A stretch of DNA of 64,000 nucleotides from Sulfurimonas hydrogeniphila (lineage in GTDB: Bacteria > Campylobacterota > Campylobacteria > Campylobacterales > Sulfurimonadaceae). How positions within the stretch are numbered: the first letter of the stretch is position 1; every line of letters begins with the position of its first letter. Where the stretch lies: contig NZ_CP035534.1 of assembly GCF_009068765.1 (NCBI RefSeq), positions 2,046,001-2,110,000 of the forward strand. Direction: 5' to 3'. Both the position numbers and the translations under genes were made by a program. Shown here one piece after another: positions 24,158 to 34,612 of the stretch. Below the pieces are notes generated by a model. The model searched no databases and had not been told where the DNA came from. It was given only the letters and a program-made list of their open reading frames with translations.

Positions 24158-25380
24158 ATATTTTTTATCCTTATTTTTGGTTGACTCCACACCATACCTA
24201 CAAAAAACTGTTGCCTGACATTGATTACTTCAAATATCAGTGCTAAATCTATCCATTCGTAATTATTTTGCAGATGAGTATCATTTTCTACAAGAGCCAC
24301 CTGTACTGAGTAGTTGCCTACTCCGAAAATAACCTCAAAACTTATGTCAAACTCAAAATGAGTTCCTTGTTTTGGATCATATATCACCTGTTTGGTATGC
24401 CAGGTGTTTGTACCAAATACTACCTGACCAAGCCGGTCCTTTATAGAGTACCCCAAAACAAGGGAAGGCAAATCTTTATGTACATCTACTTTGATTTTCA
24501 AAGTAACCTGATCACCTACTGCAACGGTATCGGTAGGGTTGTTTTGGGCATCAAACAGCTCTATGGAAGCCACATGTGCAAGTCCGTTTCCTGAGACAGT
24601 CTGCTTTTTTCCATTTTTTAAAAGTACCTGTTTGAGTTTTGTATCTTCCTGTTTTGCAATAAGAGCATTGTATAGATCCATGACCGATTCTGCATCGCCG
24701 TCCTGAACAATTTTGCCTTTTTCAAAAAGTATGGCTCTGTCACAGATGGAAACTATGGCATTTTTATCGTGAGAAACAAGGAGCATTGTCGTACCTTCTT
24801 CTTGAAAAGTTTTGATTTTTGCAAAACTTTTATGCTGAAAATAGGCATCACCTACAGAGAGCGCTTCATCTACGATTAAAATATCCGGACGATATGCTGT
24901 GGCTATAGCAAACGCAACACGTACCTGCATACCACTGCTGTAAATACGTACCGGCTCGTCAAAAGCTTCGCCTATTTCGGCAAATGCTTCTATATCATCC
25001 ATCACATTGTCAATCTCTTTTTTTGAAAATCCCATCAGTCCTGCCGTATGGTAAACATTTTGGCGTCCTGTCAAATCCGGGTGAAAACCCATACCAAGTT
25101 CAAGTATAGCAACAACCGAGCCTTGCTTGACAATTCTTCCTGAGGTTAATTTCAATGTCCCTGCTATGATTTTGAGCAGTGTGCTTTTGCCTGCGCCGTT
25201 ATGGCCGACGATACCTATGGTTTCTCCTCTCTTGGCAGAAAAAGAGATATCTTGCAAAATGGTAGAGAGATGCATACTGTTTGGGGTGTAGCCAAACCAT
25301 CTTGCAATTTGCTGCCAGGGACTTGCATACATTTTATATACTTTCGTTACATTATGAACTTCTAAAATAACATCATTCAT
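24154..25380 (-). CDS. wzt: ABC transporter ATPase, Wzt type
   Basis: A 408 aa ATP-binding subunit of an O-antigen/polysaccharide exporter. Walker A VGHNGAGKST near 57, signature YSSGMQVRVAFA near 148, Walker B ILIVDEALSVGD near 167. Residues 265-400 form the extra C-terminal beta-sandwich that in Wzt proteins binds the modified end of the glycan before export. Overlaps wzm by four bases (ATGA). The presence of this domain fits a chain-terminating modification by the FkbM methyltransferase in the same operon. Confidence 0.92.
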   Translation of the reverse strand: MNDVILEVHNVTKVYKMYASPWQQIARWFGYTPNSMHLSTILQDISFSAKRGETIGIVGHNGAGKSTLLKIIAGTLKLTSGRIVKQGSVVAILELGMGFHPDLTGRQNVYHTAGLMGFSKKEIDNVMDDIEAFAEIGEAFDEPVRIYSSGMQVRVAFAIATAYRPDILIVDEALSVGDAYFQHKSFAKIKTFQEEGTTMLLVSHDKNAIVSICDRAILFEKGKIVQDGDAESVMDLYNALIAKQEDTKLKQVLLKNGKKQTVSGNGLAHVASIELFDAQNNPTDTVAVGDQVTLKIKVDVHKDLPSLVLGYSIKDRLGQVVFGTNTWHTKQVIYDPKQGTHFEFDISFEVIFGVGNYSVQVALVENDTHLQNNYEWIDLALIFEVINVRQQFFVGMVWSQPKIRIKNI

Positions 25381-26168
25381 AACACATCCGCCATTTCTTC
25401 ATTTGCCCGTGCATACATATACAATGAAAGCATGGCAATAAAAGTACCTAAAACCAATGGATAGAACAAAACTGAAAGTTCAGGTTGTTTGTTATAGACT
25501 AAAATATTTTGATAGCCTTGTATAATACCACTTAGAGGATTAAGCATTACCAAATAAAGATATTTTTGAGGAATGATACTCCAAGAGTAGACAATAGGTG
25601 TCAACCAAAACCAAAACTGTAAAATAATCGGTACTATCTGTTGGGTATCGCGAATAAAAACATTTACTATACCCAAAAACAAGCCCATAGAAGCGCCAAG
25701 AAAAACTGTTATCAATGTGAGCGGTATAATCCAAATAACTGCTGTAGAAATAGTATGCCCAAGTAAACCAAAAACAAGCAGAATCGAAAAAAACAGTAAA
25801 ATATTGTTTATGATGGCACTTCCGATAATAATCAAGGGCAAAGTCATTTTTGGAAAAGCCATTTTTTTAAGTAAATTTGCATTTTCAACAAAAACATTTG
25901 TCATTCTTGTAATAATTTCAAAAAAAAGGTTCCATCCTAAAATACCTGCCATAAGATATATGGCATAGGCATATTTACTGTCTATACCCGGCAGTTTTGC
26001 CGCAAGTACCGCAGAAAGCACCAAAGCATAAATCGCAACCTGGGCCAAAGGATTTAAAACAATCCATAAACCGCCCAGTTTGCTTCTAATAAATTTTGTA
26101 ACGAATTCTGATTTTATCGAGGTAAGTATATAATGTCTGTATTTCCATAAATTTTTTATATGTGACAC
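25377..26168 (-). CDS. wzm: ABC transporter permease, Wzm type
   Basis: A 263 aa ABC-2 family membrane subunit with about six helices (IRSKLGGLWIVLNPLAQVAI near 28 is typical). Partner of the ATPase below. It starts immediately after the manC stop. Exports undecaprenol-linked polysaccharide across the inner membrane. Confidence 0.92.
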   Translation of the reverse strand: MSHIKNLWKYRHYILTSIKSEFVTKFIRSKLGGLWIVLNPLAQVAIYALVLSAVLAAKLPGIDSKYAYAIYLMAGILGWNLFFEIITRMTNVFVENANLLKKMAFPKMTLPLIIIGSAIINNILLFFSILLVFGLLGHTISTAVIWIIPLTLITVFLGASMGLFLGIVNVFIRDTQQIVPIILQFWFWLTPIVYSWSIIPQKYLYLVMLNPLSGIIQGYQNILVYNKQPELSVLFYPLVLGTFIAMLSLYMYARANEEMADVL

Positions 26169-27539
26169 CTAAATCCTTTTGTAGTCATCTTCAACTCTGA
26201 CAATGTCATCTTCTCCGAGATATTCTCCGACCTGTACCTCGATAAGAATCACATCTACTTTTCCCGGGTTTTCCAGGCGGTGCAATTCTCCCATAGGAAT
26301 GTAGGTGGATTCGTTTGGTTTGAGTAAAACCTCTTTGTCTCCTATGGTGACAAGTGCCATACCTTCGACTACTATCCAGTGTTCACTGCGGTGAAAATGT
26401 TTTTGCAGACTCAAGCGTTTGCCCGGTTTGACGATGATGCGTTTTGTTTTATACTTTTTGTCTTCTTCCAAAACAGTATAGGTTCCCCACGGGCGGTGTG
26501 CCGTGAGATGAATGTGATGCAGGTTGCTTTCTCTTCCTTTGAGCTCTTTTACTATGGTTTTTATTTTTTGCGAATTGCCTTTTTTTGTAATGAGCAGGGC
26601 ATCGGGTGTATCAACCACTATAAGGTTGTCTATGTCGGCAAGTGCCACCAGGCGTTCATTGGCATAGACGAAATTGTCTTTTGAGTTAATAGCAATGAGA
26701 TTGTCATTTTTACTGTTGCCGTTGCTGTCTTTTTCAAACTCTTCAGAGAGGGCATCAAAACTGCCAAGGTCTGACCAGCCTATGTCTGCTGCAACTACCT
26801 TTACCCTGTCGCTTTTTTCCATCACGGCATAGTCTATGCTCTCTTGCGGGATTGCTTCCATATCTGCCTGTGAAATACGTATAAAATCAGAATTTTTTGC
26901 ATTCTCAAAAGCCTTTTTTGCGGCGGCATAAATCTCGGGGGCATACTTTTGCAACTCCTCAAGATAGACACCTGCCTTGAAACAAAACATACCGCTGTTC
27001 CAGTAAAAGTTTCCTGCTTTGACATAACTTTGTGCTGTTTGCAGATCCGGTTTTTCATGAAATGCTTTAACATTTTCACCGTTTGCTTCTATATAGCCAA
27101 AGCCTGTTTCTGCAAATGTCGGTCGGATACCAAAAGTCACCAGGGTATCTTGAAGTGCCAGCTCTTTTGCCTGCATAAGTACCTCTTGATAGCTTTTTTC
27201 ATCTTTGATGAGATGATCAGAGGGAGAGACAAGAACTACTTCCTGTGCATCCAGCGCAAAACAGGCCAGTGCGATTGCCGGTGCGGTATTTCTGCCTAGA
27301 GGTTCAAGTAAAAATCTGTTTTGTATGCAGTCCAGCTCTTCAAGCTGATCGAGTGCCAAAAAATACTGTTCACTGTTTGAGACAATAAACTGTTCTTTAC
27401 ATGTAGTCTTGTTTCTTTGCAGTGTCAGTTGAAAGAGAGATTTGTCATCAAAGAGTTTTACAAACTGTTTTGGCATCAGGGTGCGACTGATGGGCCAGAG
27501 TCTTGTACCGTTTCCGCCACATAAAATTATATTTATCAT
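26169..27539 (-). CDS. manC: Mannose-1-phosphate guanylyltransferase / mannose-6-phosphate isomerase
   Basis: A 456 aa bifunctional enzyme making GDP-mannose. The N-terminal nucleotidyltransferase has ILCGGNGTRLWPISR and MPKQF; the centre has LEPLGRNTAPAIA and FHEKPD; the C-terminal cupin (about 340-456) carries the isomerase-type RPWGTYTVLEE and HFHRSEHW metal-site blocks. First gene of the minus-strand polysaccharide operon. It faces away from the AEC transporter across a 55 nt gap. Confidence 0.93.
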   Translation of the reverse strand: MINIILCGGNGTRLWPISRTLMPKQFVKLFDDKSLFQLTLQRNKTTCKEQFIVSNSEQYFLALDQLEELDCIQNRFLLEPLGRNTAPAIALACFALDAQEVVLVSPSDHLIKDEKSYQEVLMQAKELALQDTLVTFGIRPTFAETGFGYIEANGENVKAFHEKPDLQTAQSYVKAGNFYWNSGMFCFKAGVYLEELQKYAPEIYAAAKKAFENAKNSDFIRISQADMEAIPQESIDYAVMEKSDRVKVVAADIGWSDLGSFDALSEEFEKDSNGNSKNDNLIAINSKDNFVYANERLVALADIDNLIVVDTPDALLITKKGNSQKIKTIVKELKGRESNLHHIHLTAHRPWGTYTVLEEDKKYKTKRIIVKPGKRLSLQKHFHRSEHWIVVEGMALVTIGDKEVLLKPNESTYIPMGELHRLENPGKVDVILIEVQVGEYLGEDDIVRVEDDYKRI

Positions 27540-27582
27540 AACAGCATTTTACACAAAAAAATTTAAACTTAGCCAAAAAGTG

Positions 27583-27588
27583 TATAAT
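27583..27588 (+). promoter_or_regulatory. -10 box of the AEC transporter gene
   Basis: TATAAT (preceded by TG) ends 6 nt before the ATG at 27595, so the transcript would begin at or next to the start codon. Confidence 0.5.
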
Positions 27589-27594
27589 TGCAGG

Positions 27595-28503
27595 ATGAGT
27601 TCCATAATTTTTTCCATTCTCAGTATTTATGTTTTTATCGTGATGGGATACATCGCCAAACGCAGCTTTAAAGAACAGATAGACGAAAGAACCATTACAC
27701 TGTTAAATGTCTATTTTCTCCAGGTTTTTTTGACTTTTTGGGGGCTTTTGCTGCATCCTGTAGATATTACCCTGCTCTATGCCCCTGCTGTCTATCTTGT
27801 CATTGTTGTGCTTGTGCTTGTGTTGTCTGCTCTTTTTGCCGCAAAACTGTTTGCAGACAAAAAAGAGTACTCCATTGCCATGGTTGCTTCCGTCATAGGC
27901 AACACAGGCAATCTCGGCATCCCTTTAAACATAGCTGTTTTCGGGGAAGCTTCCATTCCCTACACAACGGTTGTCAACCTTGTGAATGTTTTTGTTGTCT
28001 ATACTGTAGGGGTTTATTTTTATTCGCGCGGGAATTTTGATGCCAAAACATCCCTGAAAAACATCTTCAAACTCCCTATTCTCTGGGCAGCAATCATTGC
28101 CATTGTACTCAGTGTCAATCATTATACACCCTCAGATGCCGTTATGAATATGCTGATGATGGGTGCCTATGCTTCTATGACCATGCAGCTGTTTTTGTTT
28201 GGCATCTACATGTATGACATTAAAATACGCTCAATCAACAAAAAACTCATTGGCTGGGTTATGTCACTCAAATTTGTCCTGCTGCCGCTTGTCGCTTTTG
28301 TCATTTTATACAATATCGATTTGGCACCGATGATAAAAGGCATTATATTTATAGAACTGCTGATGCCGCTCGCCGTTGCCAATGTCAACCTGGCTTCACT
28401 CTATGATTGTCAACCCAAACTTGTGACGGCTTTGGTGTTTTTCTCTTCTGTTTTATTTTTGGGGGTTGTCTTTTTTGGTGTTTCCATACTCAAATATCTT
28501 TAA
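27595..28503 (+). CDS. AEC-family (auxin efflux carrier-type) transporter
   Basis: A 302 aa membrane protein with about ten helices in two five-helix halves, as in AEC permeases such as malonate or auxin carriers. The start is ATG at 27595 (MSSIIFSILSIYVFIVMGYI); an in-frame extension to 27442 overlaps manC and is not supported. The conserved GNTGNLGIPL motif lies near 104. Substrate cannot be told from sequence; organic acids are common. Predicted leaderless. Confidence 0.85.
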   Translation: MSSIIFSILSIYVFIVMGYIAKRSFKEQIDERTITLLNVYFLQVFLTFWGLLLHPVDITLLYAPAVYLVIVVLVLVLSALFAAKLFADKKEYSIAMVASVIGNTGNLGIPLNIAVFGEASIPYTTVVNLVNVFVVYTVGVYFYSRGNFDAKTSLKNIFKLPILWAAIIAIVLSVNHYTPSDAVMNMLMMGAYASMTMQLFLFGIYMYDIKIRSINKKLIGWVMSLKFVLLPLVAFVILYNIDLAPMIKGIIFIELLMPLAVANVNLASLYDCQPKLVTALVFFSSVLFLGVVFFGVSILKYL

Positions 28504-28597
28504 CGATGAGTGCCAAGGTCCTTGATGTGCTGATATAAAGACCGTGCATTGCCTCAGACATTAAAAACTCACGTATACTCGAATGCAAAACAGCCAA
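28490..28597 (-). pseudogene. Remnant of a SelO (YdiU) gene
   Basis: A minus-strand frame reads LAVLHSSIREFLMSEAMHGL and then a segment like ISTSRTLALIV, the signature of SelO/YdiU protein-AMPylating pseudokinases (IREFL.SEAMH.LGIPTTRALA). A stop precedes it and it ends over the 3' end of the AEC gene; the rest of the gene is missing. Nothing else was found in 28598-28698. Confidence 0.6.
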
Positions 28598-28698
28598 TTA
28601 GTTTCATCTCTTCATTGATTGCATTAAAAAAAGCTACTTTAAAAAATTAATTTTTAAAACGCTGGAAACTTTTAAGCAAAAAATATTACACTCCGGGC

Positions 28699-30246
28699 AT
28701 GAATAAAGAACTCCAGACACTGTTTCACTACCATGAAACAACCAAACACTCCCAAAAAAGATATGCAAAATCTTTAGGCTATATGGACTGGGCGACACAG
28801 CCTGATCCTTTTCGTATGTATCAGGGGACAAAGAGCATAGCACTTGCATTGAGTTTTGACAATCCCACGCCGCCCTATTCTCTTTTGGATGAGGAATTAC
28901 CCTCTGCACCACTGATGTTAGAGTCCCTGTCTCAACTCTTGCAGTTTTCTATGGGCATTGCCGCATGGAAAAGTTCCGGCGGCAGTTCCTGGGCTGTACG
29001 GTGTAATGCCTCAAGCGGAAACCTGCATCCCACAGAGGCCTATCTTGTATTGCCTCCGATATCGGAAAATACAAAAAGCACCGTAGCCCATTATGCGCCA
29101 AAAAACCATTCTTTGGAAATTCTGACTGAGTTTGAGAGTGATTTTTTTGACACCCTCCCCAAAGAGAGTTTTGTCGTTGCACTTTCAAGCATTGCCTGGC
29201 GTGAAGCATGGAAGTACGGAGAGCGTGCCTTTCGTTATGTCCAACTCGATGCGGGACATGCCTGGCAGGCACTTGCAGTATCTGCAAAAATGCTTGGCTG
29301 GAAGATTACAAGAGTTGAGAGTGTCAGTGATGCGCAAATAGCGAAAATCATCGGGCTTGACCAAAAAAACAGATTTTTTGAAGAGGAAAAGCCTGATATG
29401 CTTTTGATTGTTTCCAAAGAAGAGATTTCCCCAGGCCTGGATGTTGCACCGCTGACAGACGCGCTTGTAAAAAAATATGAAGGCACAGCAAACAAGCTCA
29501 ATCCTTCAGTATATGAGTGGACAATTATAGATGAAGTTGAAAAAGCAACTTCAGTGATGCAGATTCCACAGGTACAGACAGACAGATGCAAGGTTGCAAG
29601 AGAGCCGAGCCGTGAGTCAAAAGAGGTTGTACTGGGCAGAAGAAGTGTCCATGTAATGGATAAAGAAAAATCCAAAATTTCCAAAAAACAGTTTCATACA
29701 CTTCTAAAGTCGGTAGACTGCTCACTTGACGGCAAAGCCAATGCCGCCCACCTGGCAATATTTGTTCACCGGGTAGAAGAGTATGCCCAGGGACTCTACT
29801 TACATGTAAGAAACCAAAAAGATTTAGAACATTTCAAAAAAGAGTTTCATGATACATTTCTTTGGAAAAAAACAGACTTTGAAAACCTCTATCTATTGGA
29901 AACAGCTGATTTTACCAAAGCTTCCAAAATCATAAGCTGCAACCAGGATATAGCCAGTGACGGGGCTTTCTCTCTGGGGATGATATGCAGATACTCCGAA
30001 GAACTGCTTGCCTTTAATGCCCACAGATACAAAGAACTCTACTGGGAGTGCGGCATGATAGGACAGCAGCTCTATCTTGAAGCCACATCACTCGGACTCT
30101 CCGGCACAGGCATCGGCTGCTTTTTGGATGATCTGATGAATGTCAATGTGCTGGGTCTCAAAAACAATCTCTACCAGAGTCTCTACCATTTTACGGTAGG
30201 TGTCGGATATGTTGACTCCAGAATAGAGACAAAACCGGCGTATTAA
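28699..30246 (+). CDS. SagB/ThcOx-family FMN oxidoreductase
   Basis: A 515 aa protein of two nitroreductase-like halves. The N-terminal half (about 60-255) has RCNASSGNLHPTEAYLVLPP, the FMN-binding block of SagB-type dehydrogenases. The C-terminal half (about 300-510) ends in a second nitroreductase fold with GMIGQQLYLEATSLGLSGTG. Such enzymes oxidise azoline rings in peptide natural products, but stand-alone versions like this one are widespread with unknown substrates. No peptide precursor or cyclodehydratase gene lies nearby. Confidence 0.85.
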   Translation: MNKELQTLFHYHETTKHSQKRYAKSLGYMDWATQPDPFRMYQGTKSIALALSFDNPTPPYSLLDEELPSAPLMLESLSQLLQFSMGIAAWKSSGGSSWAVRCNASSGNLHPTEAYLVLPPISENTKSTVAHYAPKNHSLEILTEFESDFFDTLPKESFVVALSSIAWREAWKYGERAFRYVQLDAGHAWQALAVSAKMLGWKITRVESVSDAQIAKIIGLDQKNRFFEEEKPDMLLIVSKEEISPGLDVAPLTDALVKKYEGTANKLNPSVYEWTIIDEVEKATSVMQIPQVQTDRCKVAREPSRESKEVVLGRRSVHVMDKEKSKISKKQFHTLLKSVDCSLDGKANAAHLAIFVHRVEEYAQGLYLHVRNQKDLEHFKKEFHDTFLWKKTDFENLYLLETADFTKASKIISCNQDIASDGAFSLGMICRYSEELLAFNAHRYKELYWECGMIGQQLYLEATSLGLSGTGIGCFLDDLMNVNVLGLKNNLYQSLYHFTVGVGYVDSRIETKPAY

Positions 30247-30343
30247 AATCCGACTGTATTTTGTTTTAATATGTTTTAAGTGGATCTTCCCTATAATTGC
30301 TTTTTTTAATGGTAAACGGTAAAACGATGAGGAGAGCGGGAAA

Positions 30344-32239
30344 ATAAAATTTTTATTTGTGATAGGTTTTTGTACAGCACTTTTTTCCCAGGAGCTCCAT
30401 TCTCTGCTTGATGCCTACAAAAAAGAGTCTGATCTCTCAAAAGTAACAAAAAGAGACACCTCGGGATTTCTTGAGATATATACAAGAGAAGACCTTGAAA
30501 GAATGCAGGCACATAACCTTCTGGATGTTTTAAAAACAGTACCGGGTCTCTATCTCAAGAGAGGGGCAAACAACCTGACACTTTTCACAACAGCCTCTGC
30601 CCAGAGTACACCTGTCACTTTTTCAAGAATTTACATCAATGACCATGATATGACATCCAGCTCTTTTGGAAGCGGGTTTTTAATCTGGGGTGAGATGTCT
30701 ATAGAGTATATTGACCACATAGAAATTTACAAAGCAACCTCTTCCATGGAGTTCGGAAATGAAAATGCTTCAATCATTGTCAAACTCTACACAAAAGATG
30801 CGGCGCGTGACAACGGTTCAAAAGTAAGGATAATAGGCGATTCGCGAGGAGGCTATGATGCCAACATCTATACAACCGATATCACAAAAAACAGTATAAG
30901 CTATTTTGCTTATGCCAACAGTGACAATATACTCAGAAAAACGTATCATAACACCTATAACAACAAAACATATGATTTTAAAAGTGATAAAAAAGGGTAC
31001 AATCTTTACGGCTCTCTCGGCTATAAAGATTATAAACTGGAATTTGGAAAATATTATAAAAAAAATGACAGTTTTATAGGGATAGGAACACACAAAACAC
31101 CCGAGGGATGAGGACTTGATGCCCAACAGTTATACATACATCTTACAAAAAAATTCCCCAAGAGACTCAAACTGCAAATCTCCTACGACAACCTTGAATA
31201 CAACAGACAATACAATGATGAAAACGGCATACGCATTGCCAATGCCCCTCTCATCAATAGCTACAATATAAAATTTAATGATGACATCTTTTCTGTCATT
31301 TTGGAAAAAAAGTTTCAAAACGATGCCAATACTCTTTTTATAGGATCTTTTTACAAATATAAAGCTTTTACGGCCGAAGGCGACTATTATGACACCGCTT
31401 TGACATACAGACACCAAAACCAACTTTCAAACAGCCTGAATCTGGTTTCTCTCTATGCAGAAGACACCTATGCAGTCAACGATACCACGCATATTTTGGC
31501 TTCTGTGAAAGGAGATTTTTTTCGTTATCAAAAAGATGTAAAATCGCAGAATGAATACCTTGCAAAAATCGGTTTTGTCAAAGCCGCAGGAAGGGCCCGA
31601 TTTAAATTTTCATACAGTAAAACATACATTCCCCTTGCTTTTTATCAACTCTACAATCCCCAAAATATTCCATACAGGGCAAATCCTCAACTTAATGCGC
31701 CAAAAATGGATCTCTTTACAACAGGAGTCTATTATCAGGATCACTCCAAAAAGCATAAATTCTCCCTAGAATTTGTTCATGCCACGCTCAAAGATACACT
31801 TGTTTATGATCCGAGCACGGTATATGGCTGGGTAAACAGCAAGGAGGACATATACAAAGAGCTCCTGGAAATGGGTTACAGATATAAGTTTGATCTTGAC
31901 AATAAAATTGTATGCAATATTGACTTTGGGCGAAACAGTAAAGATACAAACTTTTCACCTGCTTTTGAAACAACAATCCGTGCTTACAACAGGTACAAAA
32001 AATTTGATTTTTACAATGAACTGATTTATCGGAGTTCTTATACACTTTACAATATATATACAAAAGCCAGTCTTGACTTTACCTCTGCTGTAAAATACAA
32101 CTACTCAAACGATTTTTCTGTAGGCCTCCGGGGTGAAAACATATTAAACCGCGGCTTTGCTTTGCCATACAGAGGGGTATCCTACGCGATTCCTGTGACT
32201 GACCAGAAATTTTTTCTGAATATGGAGTATACTTTCTAA
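30344..32239 (+). pseudogene. TonB-dependent receptor with nonsense mutation
   Basis: A continuous frame of about 630 codons for an outer-membrane receptor. It has a signal peptide (KFLFVIGFCTALFSQ), a plug domain (DLERMQAHNLLDVLKTVPGL) and a beta barrel ending FFLNMEYTF with the terminal Phe needed for barrel assembly. An in-frame TGA at 31109-31111 sits between HKTPEG and GLDAQQLY, most simply a TGG (Trp) to TGA change. The codon at the natural start position, 10 nt after GAGGAG, is ATA (30344) instead of ATG; the nearest usable start, GTG at 30359, cuts the signal peptide. Two lesions suggest decay, though readthrough cannot be ruled out. Confidence 0.8.
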
Positions 32240-32240
32240 T

Positions 32241-32663
32241 ATGAAAAAATACCTTTTGCTTTTCCTGTTTTTAACAGAACTTTTATCAGCTTCGCAAATT
32301 GAATATGAATTGAAGATATATCAGACAATTTTTCAGGCGCTTTTTCCGGGCAAAAATGTTGTACATGTATGGAGTGACTCACAGACAACAAACAGAATTT
32401 TTACAAAAACAAGAGATATACAACTGGTCACAGCACCTGCGTAGGCAGATATATTACTGTTAGGTACAGGTGAAAATGCCAGCAACCTGAATGGTTTGAA
32501 ATTTGCCACAAACTATAAAACATTCAAAAAATACAAAAAGAGTCTTATCGGTGGTTTTTATTGGCAAAAAGGGCGTCCGAACATTATTTTTATAAAACGG
32601 AATTTGGAAAAATATCATATAACGCTTCCAAAATCAATGTCTGAATATATTGAGGACTATTGA
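32241..32663 (+). pseudogene. Periplasmic protein with in-frame amber codon
   Basis: A 140-codon frame with a signal peptide (MKKYLLLFLFLTELLSAS) and an ending QKGRPNIIFIKRNLEKYHIT. A TAG at 32442-32444, between LVTAPA and ADILLL, interrupts it; TGG to TAG is the simplest origin. It starts 1 nt after the receptor stop and its own stop overlaps the next ATG (TGATG). A small periplasmic protein between receptor and GGDEF-EAL protein recalls YfiR-type signalling modules, but it was not matched to that family with confidence. Confidence 0.7.
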
Positions 32664-34555
32664 TGAAAAATTTAGCAAAAATATATTTTTTTATTTTTAT
32701 TTTAATCGCTGTTGGTATCGGATATCTCTATTTTTCGCTGCAGCATACGACACAAAAATTATCTGCAAATGTCAACAGACTCTTTATACAGCAGGCAAAC
32801 GAATTTGCAAAAAACATATCCCGTGAGATAACACAGCAGCTGCCGCAAGATGAAAATTTTTTTGATGCACTTTTTGAGGGAGAGTATCTCAGAGAAGAGT
32901 TGGAACGGGAAATAAGCCTGATTGCAACAGATACTTACAAATATGTTTTTGTGCTCTACAGAGATGAATCGGGAACCTACAGATATCTCCTCGACGGCAG
33001 CAAAAAGGACAAAGGCGAATTTGGAGAGAAACTGCATGTAAACAAAGAGATATGGGATCAGGTCTGGAAAAATGCCCGCAGTCATGTTTTTTATCACAAA
33101 CAAGTGGAAACTCTTTGGGTTACCTATCTTTATCCTGTTGTAATAGACGGAAAAACGCAAGCGATCATTGCCATAGATTTTTCAAACAATATAGAAAAAC
33201 AGATACATGAAGCACTGTTACCGCTGAAGACAATCCTTTTTTCAATTTTTGCCGCTATTTTTCTCATGTTTATTGTCATACTGCTGCAACTCTATTTTAC
33301 TTATAAAACAAAAAAAGAAAATCTTACAGATCCGCTTACCGGAGCATACAACAGAAACTATTTACGGGAATTTTTAAACAATGTACAGATAGAAAACTAT
33401 AAAATACTGATGGTGGATATAGATCACTTTAAGCAGGTCAATGATACATACGGGCACCAGACAGGGGATAAAATACTTCAGGAAGTCTCCAAAATTATAA
33501 AAAATACAATCCGCGATGAAGACAGGCTCATCCGTTTCGGCGGTGAAGAATTTATCATATTTATCAAGAAAAGCAGAGGTCTGGCTTCTGAATGCAAGGT
33601 TGCAAAGAGAATCAGAGAAAATATTGCTGCTACAAATTTTCATTATAACAACCAGGATCTTCGCATCACTGTTTCCATAGGCGTTACATGTAGACCGCAA
33701 ACATTTAAAACGGTAAGTGATGCCATCAAACATGCAGACGAAATGCTCTATGTCGCCAAAAGAGACGGGCGCAACCAAGTTGTATTAGATGCTGTAAATA
33801 GGCAAAAAGAAGCAGGAAAACAGAAACTCCTTCCGGTGTATGAGGTACAAGAAGCAATAGAAGAGGGAAGAGTTGTTTGCTATTATCAACCTATTTTCCA
33901 TATAAAAAGCAGAAAAATTCATAAATACGAAGCACTTGTGAGAATTCAAAACAGAGACGGCAGTATTACTCCCCCGATGGAATTTTTGCCGGTTGTCATG
34001 CATACAAACATATACAATTTACTGACAAAAACTATCTTAGGCATTGTTTTTGAAAAAATCAAAGAGAACAGAGTTTCTATAAGTATCAATCTAAACTTTT
34101 CGGATATTATTGACAAAAATATATTTTCACTGATTCTCAATGAATTGGAACAAAACAAAGAATATGCCCACTGGCTTATTATAGAGTTACTGGAGTATGA
34201 ACCACTCGATAATTCAAGTGAAATATTTATAAAAAACCTGCAAAGCATTAAAGCCTGCGGTGTAAAAATAGCTATAGATGATTTTGGAAGCGGATTTGCC
34301 AACTATACACTGTTTCAGTCACTGCCGATAGACATTGTCAAAATAGATGCCTCTATTATCAAAAATATAGATACACCAAACATCTCTAAATCAATTACAG
34401 AGTCTATTCTCACTCTGACAAACGCACTCAACATTGAAACTGTGGCTGAATTTGTCCATTCGCTAAGTGTTTTAAAAACCCTTGAAGATATGAATATTGA
34501 TTATGCGCAGGGATATTATCTGGGCAAGCCCGAAGCGACAATCAGTATTTTATAA
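32663..34555 (+). CDS. Membrane GGDEF-EAL protein
   Basis: A 630 aa c-di-GMP enzyme: an N-terminal helix (about 5-25), a periplasmic sensor to about 190, a second helix (about 190-213), GGDEF (about 220-380) with RFGGEEF near 293, then EAL (about 390-630). In EAL the core is YEALVRIQ, IIELLEYEP, IDDFGSGFANY, VAEFV and QGYYLGKP: most metal ligands are recognisable. The GGEEF active site looks functional. The ATG at 32663 overlaps the stop of the small periplasmic gene. The receptor and periplasmic partner upstream are broken, so its input may be lost. Confidence 0.9.
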   Translation: MKNLAKIYFFIFILIAVGIGYLYFSLQHTTQKLSANVNRLFIQQANEFAKNISREITQQLPQDENFFDALFEGEYLREELEREISLIATDTYKYVFVLYRDESGTYRYLLDGSKKDKGEFGEKLHVNKEIWDQVWKNARSHVFYHKQVETLWVTYLYPVVIDGKTQAIIAIDFSNNIEKQIHEALLPLKTILFSIFAAIFLMFIVILLQLYFTYKTKKENLTDPLTGAYNRNYLREFLNNVQIENYKILMVDIDHFKQVNDTYGHQTGDKILQEVSKIIKNTIRDEDRLIRFGGEEFIIFIKKSRGLASECKVAKRIRENIAATNFHYNNQDLRITVSIGVTCRPQTFKTVSDAIKHADEMLYVAKRDGRNQVVLDAVNRQKEAGKQKLLPVYEVQEAIEEGRVVCYYQPIFHIKSRKIHKYEALVRIQNRDGSITPPMEFLPVVMHTNIYNLLTKTILGIVFEKIKENRVSISINLNFSDIIDKNIFSLILNELEQNKEYAHWLIIELLEYEPLDNSSEIFIKNLQSIKACGVKIAIDDFGSGFANYTLFQSLPIDIVKIDASIIKNIDTPNISKSITESILTLTNALNIETVAEFVHSLSVLKTLEDMNIDYAQGYYLGKPEATISIL

Positions 34556-34612
34556 ATTTTCAGTTCAAATTAAAATTTTTTCTCCCCCGATATAAAAAAG
34601 ATGTGATGATTG

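Noticed and set aside
31109-31111. TGA in the receptor gene as a selenocysteine codon, given selD in the same window
   Set aside because: Receptor barrels are not known selenoproteins, a Trp codon one change away fits, no downstream stem-loop was evident, and the next gene carries an amber codon that selenocysteine cannot explain.
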